64,000 bases of DNA from an uncultured Ruminococcus sp. (GTDB lineage Bacteria; Bacillota; Clostridia; Lachnospirales; Lachnospiraceae): positions 1 to 64,000 of the forward strand of contig FMEL01000009.1 of NCBI GenBank assembly GCA_900066355.1. The letters run 5' to 3'. The position numbers were made by a program, and so were the translations under genes. The notes below the pieces were generated by a model. That model was not told where the DNA came from. It made no database searches and was given only the letters and a program-made list of their open reading frames with translations. This document shows positions 1 to 9,148 of this stretch, piece after piece. Each line of letters opens with the position of its first letter. Position 1 is the first letter of the stretch.

Positions 1-51
1 GCAAACGAAAGGGCAGTTAATGAAAAGTCTCCATACTGCTTTTTCGTTTGC
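1..51. other. Long stem-loop at window edge
   Basis: Bases 1-16 and 36-51 are complementary over 16 positions with two G-T wobbles (arms begin GCAAACGAAA and end TTTCGTTTGC). No T-run follows on either strand, so a terminator is not the obvious reading. It could be a recombinase-arm site or an RNA hairpin inside the serine-recombinase element. I see no gene between it and the terminator at 173-209. Confidence 0.4.
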
Positions 52-172
52 ACCACCTTCGATTCTTTCCTTAACGATTTGTCGCTCACAAGCAAAAGTA
101 TTGTACCACATCTTTACGAATTTTTCTACCACTTCGATTATACTCACGACTTAATGACTTCTTGAATACTTG

Positions 173-209
173 CCGAAAAAGAAAAACTGCCATCGGTTTG
201 ACAGCAGTT
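173..209 (-). terminator. Rho-independent terminator after TnpV gene
   Basis: On the minus strand AACTGC (204-209) pairs with GCAGTT (185-190), and a T-rich tract follows. It sits 20 bases after the stop codon of the TnpV-family gene, so it probably ends the recombinase-TnpV transcript. Confidence 0.6.
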
Positions 210-228
210 CTTCTTCGGTTGGTATCCG

Positions 229-600
229 TTAGGAATACACAATATCATTCAATACAATCTCATCGGCACAGGTTCGAATGTTATTCATCAATCCTATCCA
301 TCTCATCATATCCGTTGCTTTCAGTTCTTCCGTTACACCCTGCTTCTTTGCCATTTCCTTTATCAGATATTCCGCCATATCACGAGCCGAAGTATCAATT
401 TCGGCAAGGTGTTCATATAACTTTCCGCTTGTCAGCAGATTAAAATATAGCACACGCTTATGTTCCCTCAAATATCGTTGCCGCAATCGACCATATTTTG
501 AAAGGGGAGGACTTTTCTCTACTGTCAGGCAGGGATAATAGTAATCTCCGATGAGTTCGTATCGGATACCTGTTCTTTCGTCTGTAATAAATCTTTGCAT
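229..600 (-). CDS. tnpV: TnpV-family transposon-encoded protein
   Basis: This is a 123-residue protein of the TnpV family, a small protein of unknown function found beside large serine recombinases of Tn4451-like elements. Family landmarks are the N-terminal G-(I/L)-x-Y-x-L-(I/V)-GDYY-x-P segment (about residues 11-24), the K/M-(Y/W)-GRL-(R/H)-(R/T)-x-YL block (36-46), L-x-x-(L/S)-G-(K/E)-L-x-x-(H/Y)-LA (56-67), and the C-terminal E-I-V-L-N-D-I-V-Y-S. Its first 76 bases overlap the 3' end of the recombinase gene in another frame, so the two are translated from one message. Three more family members occur in the window (7903-8244, 16415-16798, 41158-41535). Confidence 0.75.
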   Translation of the reverse strand: MQRFITDERTGIRYELIGDYYYPCLTVEKSPPLSKYGRLRQRYLREHKRVLYFNLLTSGKLYEHLAEIDTSARDMAEYLIKEMAKKQGVTEELKATDMMRWIGLMNNIRTCADEIVLNDIVYS

Positions 601-2636
601 AGTTCTTTCTCCTTTTGCTTCTTGTAGTAAAACTCCAAGGTTTTCTTATTGTGATTTACCTTTTTACATTCCTCGGAACAGAATTTCTGCTGACTGTGTG
701 TAGGCCAGTAAGTACTGCCACACACAGCACATACACGCTGACGATAATAATGACTTCCTTTTTCCGCTTCTCTATCGGCTTTTGTCTTATCCTGCCTTGC
801 CTGATAGCAGCAATCCTTTGAACAGAAAATCTGTCGGTTGCTTGTAGGGGTAAACTCTTTCCCACAATGAGGACATACCTTTGTTTTGACGATTTCGCCA
901 CCGTTTTCAGCAAGTTTTTTTGCCTTTCGCTTCTCTCGATAGGCTTTTTCACGCTGACGCTGTTTCTCCAATCGCTTCTTTTCTTCCTGCTCTTTTATCT
1001 CGGCAAGTTCTTCCTCGGTGTAGGCAATATCGACCTGTCCGACATAATTGAAGTAAATATCAACCTTTTGTGTCTTTGCTTTTCCCACACCCTCGGCTTC
1101 ATACACCACAATCTTGTCAATGAGTTCGGTAAACATCAAATCAGAAACTTCCGTAGGATTTTTGTACTTGCGTATCAGCGATATAAAATGCTGAATATCC
1201 ATAGTGCTGTCTTTTTCTTCAGAAAGTTCCTTTTTCATCGTTTCCATTTTCGCTTCCAATTCAGCCTGTTCATCGTCATACTGCTTCATCAGTTGCTTGT
1301 ATTGTCTTTCGGGTAGCAATCCCGATATAAGATTTTCATACAAGCCACGAATGAGCGTAGAGAGTTCGTCATAGCGTTTCTGACAGCGTTTCAACTCCGA
1401 TTGATTGTGCTTCGGCTTTTCCTCTTGCTTATCTTTCCAAAGGGATTGCAGTTCCAAAGCAAAGGCTTTTTCATCATTCAGAACAAATCTTGAAAAGCGT
1501 TTAACTGCCGATAATATCAAGGCTTCAACATTATCAGCACTAATCGTATGGGAAGTACAGGAATTAACCCTGCTTGCATACCCGCCGCAACGGTAAGAAT
1601 ACTGAACAGAACCGTCTTTCTTGCTATAATGCGTTTGCAAAGTCATTCTCCTGCCACAGTCGGCACAGTACAGATAACCGCTTAATCGGTTGGTATGTGT
1701 ACCTCTTGCCGCAGCTCTGTTCACTCGTTTCTTTCGCTTCTGAACGCTGTCCCAAAGTTCCTGCGATATGATAGGCTCGTGGGTGTTATAAAACACATAC
1801 TGCTCATCTTCATCGGTAGTCTTTCTCTTATGCAATTTAAAATTGGTGCTGACCGACTTTCTCAAAACAGTATGTCCAAGATATTCCTGCCTGCTTAAAA
1901 TCGTTCTAATGGCAGATATGCCCCAAATATAAGGGTCTGCAAACTTAATCCCGTTGTACTGTTCTGGGTGATATTCCTTTGCATATGCGGCAGGAATTAA
2001 AACCTTTTCTTCGGTCAGTATTTCCGCTATGGCTCGTGGACTTTTGCCCTCATTGGCAAGCAGAAAGATACGCTTTACCACCTCAGAAGCCACAGGGTCA
2101 ACAACAAGCGTCTGCTTATCGCTCGGCAATCGGTTATATCCATAAGGGATTGAACCGCTACAACGCTTTCCGTCTTTCATTCGGGCATCAAATACAGCCT
2201 TGATTTTATTGCTCGTGTCTTTGGCATAAAATTCGTTCATAATATTCAAAAACGGAGCAAAATCATTATCCGAAGCATTGTTGCTGTCAATGCTGTTGTT
2301 GATTGCAAGAAAACGGACATCTTTCTGCGGAAACAGAATTTCCGTATAAAATCCGACTTGCAGATAGTTTCGCCCTAATCGGCTCATATCCTTAACAATC
2401 AATGTTCCGACATTGCCTGCTTCAACTTCTTTTATCAAAGACTGAAAGCCTGGGCGATTGAAATTTACACCCGAAAAACCATCGTCAGTAAAATGGCGGA
2501 TGTTCTCAAAGCCATTTCTACGGGCATAATCTTCGAGGTATTTTTTCTGATTGGTAATGGAATTACTCTCGCCATTCAGGTCATCATCTCTTGATAATCT
2601 CTCATAAAGTGCTGTAATCTTTGAAGTCCTTGACAT
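525..2636 (-). CDS. Large serine recombinase with C-terminal zinc-finger extension
   Basis: This 703-residue large serine recombinase would cut and rejoin its element's ends and target. The resolvase domain starts ALYERLSRDDD with the catalytic Ser at residue 15. The conserved DMSRLGRNYLQVG segment lies near residue 83, followed by the recombinase domain and a zinc ribbon (YCADCG near 325). Unlike the other three recombinases here, it ends with a basic Lys/Glu-rich linker and two extra Cys clusters (CPHCG..FCSKDC and CAVCG..FCSEEC, about residues 590-670), which look like zinc fingers. It starts 48 bases from the end of the helicase open frame and overlaps the downstream TnpV gene. It resembles TndX/TnpX; exact family assignment needs a database search. 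Confidence 0.9.
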   Translation of the reverse strand: MSRTSKITALYERLSRDDDLNGESNSITNQKKYLEDYARRNGFENIRHFTDDGFSGVNFNRPGFQSLIKEVEAGNVGTLIVKDMSRLGRNYLQVGFYTEILFPQKDVRFLAINNSIDSNNASDNDFAPFLNIMNEFYAKDTSNKIKAVFDARMKDGKRCSGSIPYGYNRLPSDKQTLVVDPVASEVVKRIFLLANEGKSPRAIAEILTEEKVLIPAAYAKEYHPEQYNGIKFADPYIWGISAIRTILSRQEYLGHTVLRKSVSTNFKLHKRKTTDEDEQYVFYNTHEPIISQELWDSVQKRKKRVNRAAARGTHTNRLSGYLYCADCGRRMTLQTHYSKKDGSVQYSYRCGGYASRVNSCTSHTISADNVEALILSAVKRFSRFVLNDEKAFALELQSLWKDKQEEKPKHNQSELKRCQKRYDELSTLIRGLYENLISGLLPERQYKQLMKQYDDEQAELEAKMETMKKELSEEKDSTMDIQHFISLIRKYKNPTEVSDLMFTELIDKIVVYEAEGVGKAKTQKVDIYFNYVGQVDIAYTEEELAEIKEQEEKKRLEKQRQREKAYREKRKAKKLAENGGEIVKTKVCPHCGKEFTPTSNRQIFCSKDCCYQARQDKTKADREAEKGSHYYRQRVCAVCGSTYWPTHSQQKFCSEECKKVNHNKKTLEFYYKKQKEKELCKDLLQTKEQVSDTNSSEITIIPA

Positions 2637-2683
2637 TCTCTTAACCTCCTTCCTTATGTATTTTCAATTTAGGACAGTTAATT

Positions 2684-5600
2684 TTATCGTCCTATTAAAG
2701 TATAGCCCTCCGGTGATAATTCGATTGCGGTTACTGTCTCTCCAAAGGTTGCCGCCCAGGAATCAAAATGTCCCATACCCATACGCATGAGTGTGTCATA
2801 CTGGAGATAACGCATGATAGTGTAAAGCTCCGTCATACTGTTCGATACGGGAGTACCTGTAGCAAAGGTGATCCCTCTGCCGCCGGTCAGTTCATCCATG
2901 TACCGGCATTTCATAAACATATCCGAACTTTTCTGTGCATCCGTCTGTGAGATTCCCGCCACATTCCGCATTTTTGTATACAAAAAAAGGTTCTTAAAAC
3001 TATGGCTCTCATCCACAAACAGCCGGTCTACGCCTAACTGCTCAAAAGTTACTACATCATCCTTTCTGGTCTGGTCATTAAGTTTCTTCATCCTCGCCTG
3101 CAGACTCTTCTTTGTTTTTTCCAACTGCTTGATAGTATAATTCTGCCCTGCCTGATGTGCTGCTTCTTCAATGGAGAACGTAATATCTGCAATCTGCTGT
3201 TCCAGCATGGCAATCTGACGTTCCCTTGAAAGAGGGATTTTCTCAAACTGTGTATGCCCGATGATCACAGCATCGTAATCCCCTGTCGCAATACGGGAAC
3301 AGAAACGTTTTCGGTTCGCCGGCTCAAAGTCTTTCTTCGTTGCCACCAGGATATTTGCCCCAGGATAAAGTCGTAAGAAATCACTGCCCCACTGCTCGGT
3401 CAGATGGTTTGGCACAACATAAAGATTCTTCTGTGAGAGTCCCAGCCGTTTTGATTCCATACCGGCTGCGATCATCTGGAATGTCTTTCCAGCTCCTACG
3501 CAATGAGCCAGTAACGTATTATTTCCATACAGCACATGAGCCACTGCGTTTTTCTGATGCGGCATCAGGGTGATCTCCGGATTCATGCCAACAAACTGAA
3601 TATGGCTTCCATCATATTCCCGTGGACGGATGCTGTTAAATCGTTCATTATAGATCTTACAGAGATCTTCCCGTCGGTGCAGGTCTTTAAATATCCACTC
3701 CTTAAATTCCTCTTTGATCAGTTCCTGCTTCTGCTGTGCCAGCATCGTTTCCTTCCGGTTTAATTCCCGGTGTTCTCCATCGGCATCCTGTACCGTGTCA
3801 TAAATCTTGGTATCCCGGAGGTTTAAGGCATCTTCCAAAAGGCGGTAGGCATTGGCTCTCTGTGTTCCATAAGTGGAAGTGACAAGAGCATTTCCGTAGC
3901 TGTCCACATTCTTTCCCATAACATTCCACTGTCCGGTCACTTCGGCATACTGGACTTTGACCTTGCTCCCTACATAATATCTTGGTGTATGGAATGTCTC
4001 TGCCATGAACTGTGTGATATAGTTCTCTGAAATCCAGGTTGCTCCAAGTCTTGCCTCAATCTCTGATGCATCCAGATCTTTTGGCTGTACCTGCTCCAAA
4101 TACTGCACGTTCACCTGATATTCCGGGTGATCTTCTGCAAACTGTTTGGCGATCTGCAGTTTCTCCCTCACATTTCCAGAAAGATATTCGTCCGATGGCT
4201 CCCATTTTTCACTGATCGGGTTCTTAAAGATTATCCCTGCCAGTTCTTCGGTAAGCTCCTCTTCTGTTTTCCCGGAAAGCTGTGCCATATAGGAAAGGTC
4301 AACGCCTGCCCTCTCACCGATAGAAACCGCAAGTGCTTCACTGGCAGTATCTACAGAAGTTACCGTTTCTGCCCTGCGGATTGTCCTTTTGGTAAAAATA
4401 TCCGCTTTCCGTTTCAGTTCTCCCTTATCATCCAGAAATTCCAGAGAAGTCAAAAGACAATAGCTGCTGTCCTGGCTAAATGCCCGCTTATTGGCATTAC
4501 TGCTAAGCAGACCATATTTTGCTGTAAAGGTATCGTATTCTTCATTGAGTTTTCCCTGCAGCTTTGTGATCTGTTCATCGCTTCCCTCTTCCATCTGGCA
4601 CTGGATCAGTTCATTCGTAACATCACGGATCTTCACCATCCCTTTGACACGTTCCGCTGTCATTGCCGGAAGGTCCATCCAATTCATCACAGAATTTTCC
4701 CGGTAATAGACTTCATCATTCACTACGGTATAACTGAAATTCTTTACTTCTGGGTCTGCTGGAATGGACACCACATCTTCTTCCAGTTCGGTGTCGGAAA
4801 GTTCCAGTTCCGTAATGGTACCATGTATATGCTTTACAGCTTCCTTTAACTGCTCCTCTAAGGTGATTCCCTCTTTTGGTCTTACGGTTACTTCCTGCTT
4901 TCCATACTGGGTACTCTCCGTTGTAAACTCTCCAAGCACCATTTCCGGATGATCTGCAAAATACGCATTGACCGAATATCCTTCGGCAGTTTCCTTCAGA
5001 TGTATCCAGTCCGGTTCCTCGATGGAAACCCTGTCTCTTTTCTGGAAAAATAAAATATCGGAAACAACACCTGTATTGGCATTTCTCTGGAACGCATTAT
5101 TTGGAAGGCGGATCGCCCCTAATAACTCTGCCCGGTTTGCAAAATACTGTCTGACTGCCGGATTTTGTTTATCCATCGTCCCACTGGAAGTCACCACGGC
5201 TACCCCACCACCGGGACGAACCAAATCAAGGGATTTTGCGATAAAATAATCATGGATCAGAAAATGGTGGCGGTCATATCTGCGGTCACTGACCTGATAT
5301 GCTCCAAATGGTACATTCCCGATCACGCAGTCAAAAAAGCTGTCCGGGTAATCTGTTTCCTCAAATCCCTGTATGGCAATCTTATTTTTCTGGTAAAGCT
5401 GCCTTGCAATCCTGCCGGAAACCGGGTCAAGCTCCACACCATACATCTTTGCCTTGTTCATACTCTCCGGGATCAGTCCCATAAAGTTACCAACACCACA
5501 GGACGGTTCCAGAATATTTCCCTGTTTCAGTCCTATATTTTCCAGTGCTTCATACATGCTTCGGATCACGGTCGGTGATGTATAAAAAGCATTTAAGGTC

Positions 5601-8600
5601 GATGCTCTTGCTGCACTGTATTCTTCCGGTGATAAGGTATTCTTTAACTCCAGATACTCATTTGTCCAACTACTGTTATTCTCTTCAAATGCCTGCGGGA
5701 TGCCACCCCAGCCAACATAACGGGATAAAATTTCCTGTTCTTCGGGTGTTGCCAGACGTTCTTCCTGCTCCAGAGTCTGCAATAAATGGATGGCTTCCAT
5801 ATTTGCTTTATACTTTGCTTTCGGACCACCTGCTCCAAGGTCATTATCCTGAATCCGAAAGTTATGCGGTTCTGTTACAATCTCTTCTACTTCCGGTTTT
5901 AAATATGGTTGAAATTCTCCCTCATATCCAAACATTTCATTTTCTCCGGGAATATAATTGCGTCCGGTTTCCAGACACCGAAACACATCGGCAGTTGGTG
6001 CATTGCTGACTGCATAAAAATCATCATAAGAATACTTTGGGAAATCTTCTGTATGGTAGGTCGATAAATGCAGTTCTGTATTGGAACGGGTCTGTGCAAC
6101 CAGATCTTTTCCTTCTATTCCTTCCGGCAACATTCCAATCGCTTCAAAATGATACCCCTGATACTCAAAAACACCTTCGTCCCAGGAATCTGCAATCTGT
6201 TCTGCAGTCTTTCTATCTTTCTCGCTTTGTGGCTGCTCCACTTCGGTCTGTTCTGATACTTCTACAATATCTTCGTCTGTCAGAGTCTCATCCTGTTCTT
6301 TACTTTCTGAAACAGTTTCGTCTGTTTCTTCTACATCCGACATATCTATCTCTGTCGGTTCAGACAATGCCCTTGTATCCAGATAATCAAACATCGACAT
6401 CTGATGTCCGGACAATCCTACTTCCGTAAAAGATGCTTCTGCTTCCGATGTCGGGAAAATCGTATAGGTTCCTTCTGCATACTGGTGAAGTTCTGAAAGA
6501 AGTTCTGTTTTCTGCTGGTAGTTTGTCCCATATGCCTCAAAATCTAATGGCAGAACTGCCAATGCTGCATCCATCTTCTGTAACAGTTCTTCTGCCTGCT
6601 CTGGATTCTCTAAAACTGCCACCATTTCTTTTCCTGGTTTTTCCCAGAAGAAATCATCCGTAAATGGTCTGTCTATCTCTTCCGGAAGACGGTCATAAAA
6701 GCGGAGTACCTTGTTTGCCATCTGTTCCCGTTCATATTCCGGCATACGAGCATAATCTTCTGCCTGCAGGAACTGGTCATTCTTTATCAGATAAGCTACT
6801 CTATTTGCAACTTTATTCCAGGATAATAAAACTGACGTATATGGATTTCCATAAGCACCTCTTGCAAGAAACAATCCTTTTCCATCATAATTTGCGTGTG
6901 AATCATCGGCACCAGACAGTGCATGACTGCTTCCACCGATTCCATACTGTTCCTTGATAAAACCTGTCCTCGATCTTTCATCCTCATGCAGCAGATAAAA
7001 GGAATACGTCCTAAGCCTGCCCTGCGAATACGCTCCACCTCCTGCAAGAAAAACATCAATCTCATCCTGCGTAATGAACATCGGATGGTCTTTCCATGCA
7101 AACCCGTCTCTTGCCTGATAAGGGATGACCTCATCCGCAAACTTCTGAAACTGCTTTGAGATATTTATAGGATCATAATGATGGAAACGCATAATGGAAT
7201 GATTTTCTTCATAGGCTTCTGCCAGTGCATCCAGTCTTTCATTCAGTTCCGAAAGCCACTGTGGATCTTCCAGCTTTTCTTCCAAATAATCCGTGATCTC
7301 CGGATAGATACTGTGAAGATGTGGTAAATCCTCCTCATCAAAAACAATCTCGGCTACCCCTTCTGCCATATCCCCTTTCATATAGGCAAGAGCCTGTGCA
7401 TGTTCTTTTACTGCATTGTTTCTTGCTGCATCCAATACAGACTGCGGTGCATATTCACCCTGGTCTAAAAGCTGATGGATACGTCCGCTGACATCTTCCC
7501 ATGATAAAAATGCCTTATCTAAAATCTGGTCTGTGACCGTATGCCCCACTGCGATCTGCATCCCGGTTTCATCAAACCAGACCGAATATTCACTTCCATC
7601 AATCTGAAAGCCTTTTCCACCTTTGCGGTATTCACGCTTCACAAACTCCGTATATTCCTCCGGGGCCTGTTCGCTCATAAAATTATAGATGATACGAAGT
7701 TGACTGCCCGCCCGGTTTCCTCCTGTCCGTAAAATCTCATCGACAACGCTTTCTGGAATCGGGATTTCTCCGGCATAAAGGGCTGCTGCCCTTTCCTCGA
7801 TCTGCCGTCTTTGTTCATTTGCAGTTGGATATTCGGGCAAAGATAAAGCAGAGGCAATTTCTTCCTCTGCTTTGCTCAGTCCAACTTCTCTTGTATCTTC
7901 AACTAGCTGTATACCAATTCCGTCAAGATGCTCTCTTCCGCTGTTGCCATCAGTGCGTTCATATGTGCTGTCCAGGCCATTGGGTCTGCTTCCTTGTCCG
8001 GTGCCGGATGGTTCTTCAGCAGTTTCTCCATCTGGCTGTCCATCCTCTCCTGTGCTGCCTTCTCGATCTCTGCCAGATGGCTGTTCAGCTTTCCTGTCAG
8101 GAACAGGCTCTGATACAGGCTGTTCTTGTGTTCCTTCAGGAAGGTCCTCCGAAGCATCCCGTATTTCCCTATCGTCACTTCTTCCTCCTCTACGGTCAGG
8201 TTCGGAAACAGGTAATCCCCCTTGCGATGATATGTCAGTTCCATAGTCGTTTCCTCCTTCATTCTCGATATTTTCTTCTTTGTTGTTTTCTACGTCCTGA
8301 TTTTTATTTTCACGCATTAACGTGTTAAAGTTATTATAATTCCTTTCATTGGAAATTTCAACCTCTTTTCTGGCTTCTTCCAGAGAAATTTTATGTACTG
8401 TCCTTCCAATGTCGATCAGAACACTCTCACTGATCTGGCTTGCTGCATTTCCAAGAAAGGTCAGTACAGACAGCCGGTTATAATCGGTGATGTGCATAAA
8501 ATCCTCTTCTTCCAGAAGCTCCATCGGTTCCAGACCACACCGTCTGCAAAGCATGTAATATACACTGTCCGTTGCAAGCTGGCGGAAATCACTGCGGATC

Positions 8601-9130
8601 GTGACTTCATCCAGATCTTCCAGATACGTTCCTTCCGCTGCATATTCCAAGCCGTCCAGATATTCTTCCAGACTGTCTGCGACCATTTCCCTTGCAACCG
8701 CCATCAACGCATCCGATAAACTCCCGGTATCTTTTTCTTCCAGACCATACGCTTCTGCCAGATGGTTAAGGATCTCTTCCTGCTGATGTTCCTGCATCTG
8801 CCACAGGTAAGGGCTTCTTCCGCCTGCCACCATATGCGTATCTGAAATATCAAACACATACCGGAGTCTGGTATTATGACCATTCTCATCAAGCAGGGCG
8901 ATTCCCCTTGCTCCCCGGTTTACCCAGCGGAACATCTTCTCATTCCACAGTTCCAGGGACGCACAGGCGGTTGCCTGTGGATGCTGTGCGTGGATCAGTA
9001 ACTGGTCTGTAAAAGGATACCGGTACAGTCTCGCTGCGGTATCCATATAACCCATCCAGTCCCTTGGCGAACTGCTCACCGATGTCGCATGTTCCTGTGC
9101 CAGTTCCCGGATGTCCTGTAATTTCGACAT
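2684..9130 (-). CDS. Giant N6-methylase/SNF2-type helicase of the ICE, C-terminally truncated by insertion
   Basis: The open frame gives 2148 residues. The N-terminus resembles the antirestriction/LPD-type region typical of these ICE proteins. Residues about 290-410 are low complexity (Gly, Glu, Arg, Pro, Ser). A methylase fold follows, with EPSCGVGNF near 1210 and NVPFG as the NPPY-like motif. An SNF2-type helicase follows, with CVGAGKT (Walker A) near 1878, VDESHSF near 2038 and FATGTPVSNS. It ends abnormally after ELSPEG with seven foreign codons, so helicase motifs IV-VI are missing; the serine-recombinase element to the left explains this. It starts 18 bases after topB. Family members are thought to protect or process element DNA during transfer. 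A second gene is embedded in it at 7903-8244. Confidence 0.85.
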   Translation of the reverse strand: MSKLQDIRELAQEHATSVSSSPRDWMGYMDTAARLYRYPFTDQLLIHAQHPQATACASLELWNEKMFRWVNRGARGIALLDENGHNTRLRYVFDISDTHMVAGGRSPYLWQMQEHQQEEILNHLAEAYGLEEKDTGSLSDALMAVAREMVADSLEEYLDGLEYAAEGTYLEDLDEVTIRSDFRQLATDSVYYMLCRRCGLEPMELLEEEDFMHITDYNRLSVLTFLGNAASQISESVLIDIGRTVHKISLEEARKEVEISNERNYNNFNTLMRENKNQDVENNKEENIENEGGNDYGTDISSQGGLPVSEPDRRGGRSDDREIRDASEDLPEGTQEQPVSEPVPDRKAEQPSGRDREGSTGEDGQPDGETAEEPSGTGQGSRPNGLDSTYERTDGNSGREHLDGIGIQLVEDTREVGLSKAEEEIASALSLPEYPTANEQRRQIEERAAALYAGEIPIPESVVDEILRTGGNRAGSQLRIIYNFMSEQAPEEYTEFVKREYRKGGKGFQIDGSEYSVWFDETGMQIAVGHTVTDQILDKAFLSWEDVSGRIHQLLDQGEYAPQSVLDAARNNAVKEHAQALAYMKGDMAEGVAEIVFDEEDLPHLHSIYPEITDYLEEKLEDPQWLSELNERLDALAEAYEENHSIMRFHHYDPINISKQFQKFADEVIPYQARDGFAWKDHPMFITQDEIDVFLAGGGAYSQGRLRTYSFYLLHEDERSRTGFIKEQYGIGGSSHALSGADDSHANYDGKGLFLARGAYGNPYTSVLLSWNKVANRVAYLIKNDQFLQAEDYARMPEYEREQMANKVLRFYDRLPEEIDRPFTDDFFWEKPGKEMVAVLENPEQAEELLQKMDAALAVLPLDFEAYGTNYQQKTELLSELHQYAEGTYTIFPTSEAEASFTEVGLSGHQMSMFDYLDTRALSEPTEIDMSDVEETDETVSESKEQDETLTDEDIVEVSEQTEVEQPQSEKDRKTAEQIADSWDEGVFEYQGYHFEAIGMLPEGIEGKDLVAQTRSNTELHLSTYHTEDFPKYSYDDFYAVSNAPTADVFRCLETGRNYIPGENEMFGYEGEFQPYLKPEVEEIVTEPHNFRIQDNDLGAGGPKAKYKANMEAIHLLQTLEQEERLATPEEQEILSRYVGWGGIPQAFEENNSSWTNEYLELKNTLSPEEYSAARASTLNAFYTSPTVIRSMYEALENIGLKQGNILEPSCGVGNFMGLIPESMNKAKMYGVELDPVSGRIARQLYQKNKIAIQGFEETDYPDSFFDCVIGNVPFGAYQVSDRRYDRHHFLIHDYFIAKSLDLVRPGGGVAVVTSSGTMDKQNPAVRQYFANRAELLGAIRLPNNAFQRNANTGVVSDILFFQKRDRVSIEEPDWIHLKETAEGYSVNAYFADHPEMVLGEFTTESTQYGKQEVTVRPKEGITLEEQLKEAVKHIHGTITELELSDTELEEDVVSIPADPEVKNFSYTVVNDEVYYRENSVMNWMDLPAMTAERVKGMVKIRDVTNELIQCQMEEGSDEQITKLQGKLNEEYDTFTAKYGLLSSNANKRAFSQDSSYCLLTSLEFLDDKGELKRKADIFTKRTIRRAETVTSVDTASEALAVSIGERAGVDLSYMAQLSGKTEEELTEELAGIIFKNPISEKWEPSDEYLSGNVREKLQIAKQFAEDHPEYQVNVQYLEQVQPKDLDASEIEARLGATWISENYITQFMAETFHTPRYYVGSKVKVQYAEVTGQWNVMGKNVDSYGNALVTSTYGTQRANAYRLLEDALNLRDTKIYDTVQDADGEHRELNRKETMLAQQKQELIKEEFKEWIFKDLHRREDLCKIYNERFNSIRPREYDGSHIQFVGMNPEITLMPHQKNAVAHVLYGNNTLLAHCVGAGKTFQMIAAGMESKRLGLSQKNLYVVPNHLTEQWGSDFLRLYPGANILVATKKDFEPANRKRFCSRIATGDYDAVIIGHTQFEKIPLSRERQIAMLEQQIADITFSIEEAAHQAGQNYTIKQLEKTKKSLQARMKKLNDQTRKDDVVTFEQLGVDRLFVDESHSFKNLFLYTKMRNVAGISQTDAQKSSDMFMKCRYMDELTGGRGITFATGTPVSNSMTELYTIMRYLQYDTLMRMGMGHFDSWAATFGETVTAIELSPEGYTLIGR
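7903..8244 (-). CDS. TnpV-like protein overprinted inside the helicase gene
   Basis: On the same strand but another frame of the helicase gene, 113 codons encode a protein clearly related to the window's TnpV proteins. Matches include KGDYLFPNL (versus VGDYYVPDL), IGKYGMLRRTFLKEHK (versus IGMWGRLHRTYLEQYR), LTGKLNSHLAEIEKAAQER, and the terminal Glu-Leu-Val-Tyr-Ser. The start ATG (8242-8244) is preceded at 8 bases by a canonical AAGGAGG (complement of 8253-8259), so it has its own translation signal. The overlapped helicase segment is low-complexity, as expected if it is the passenger frame. The function of TnpV proteins is unknown. An alternative start lies six codons upstream. Confidence 0.75.
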   Translation of the reverse strand: MELTYHRKGDYLFPNLTVEEEEVTIGKYGMLRRTFLKEHKNSLYQSLFLTGKLNSHLAEIEKAAQERMDSQMEKLLKNHPAPDKEADPMAWTAHMNALMATAEESILTELVYS

Positions 9131-9148
9131 ACTGCCTACCTCCTTGCC

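Larger units (their letters stand above)
1..2704 (-). mobile_element. Serine-recombinase element inserted in the ICE helicase gene (left end off window)
   Basis: The giant helicase reading frame runs normally up to the residues ELSPEG and then enters unrelated sequence that stops seven codons later. The recombinase gene starts only about 50 bases beyond this point, as in other TnpX/TndX-type elements where the recombinase abuts an attachment end. The right boundary is therefore near 2704. The left boundary and the missing helicase motifs IV-VI should lie before position 1. Visible content is a large serine recombinase and a TnpV-family gene only. Confidence 0.7.

Noticed and set aside
4127..4849. 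240-codon plus-strand frame
   Set aside because: It is antisense to the methylase/helicase gene, Phe/Cys/Ser-rich as expected of a shadow frame, without a ribosome binding site.
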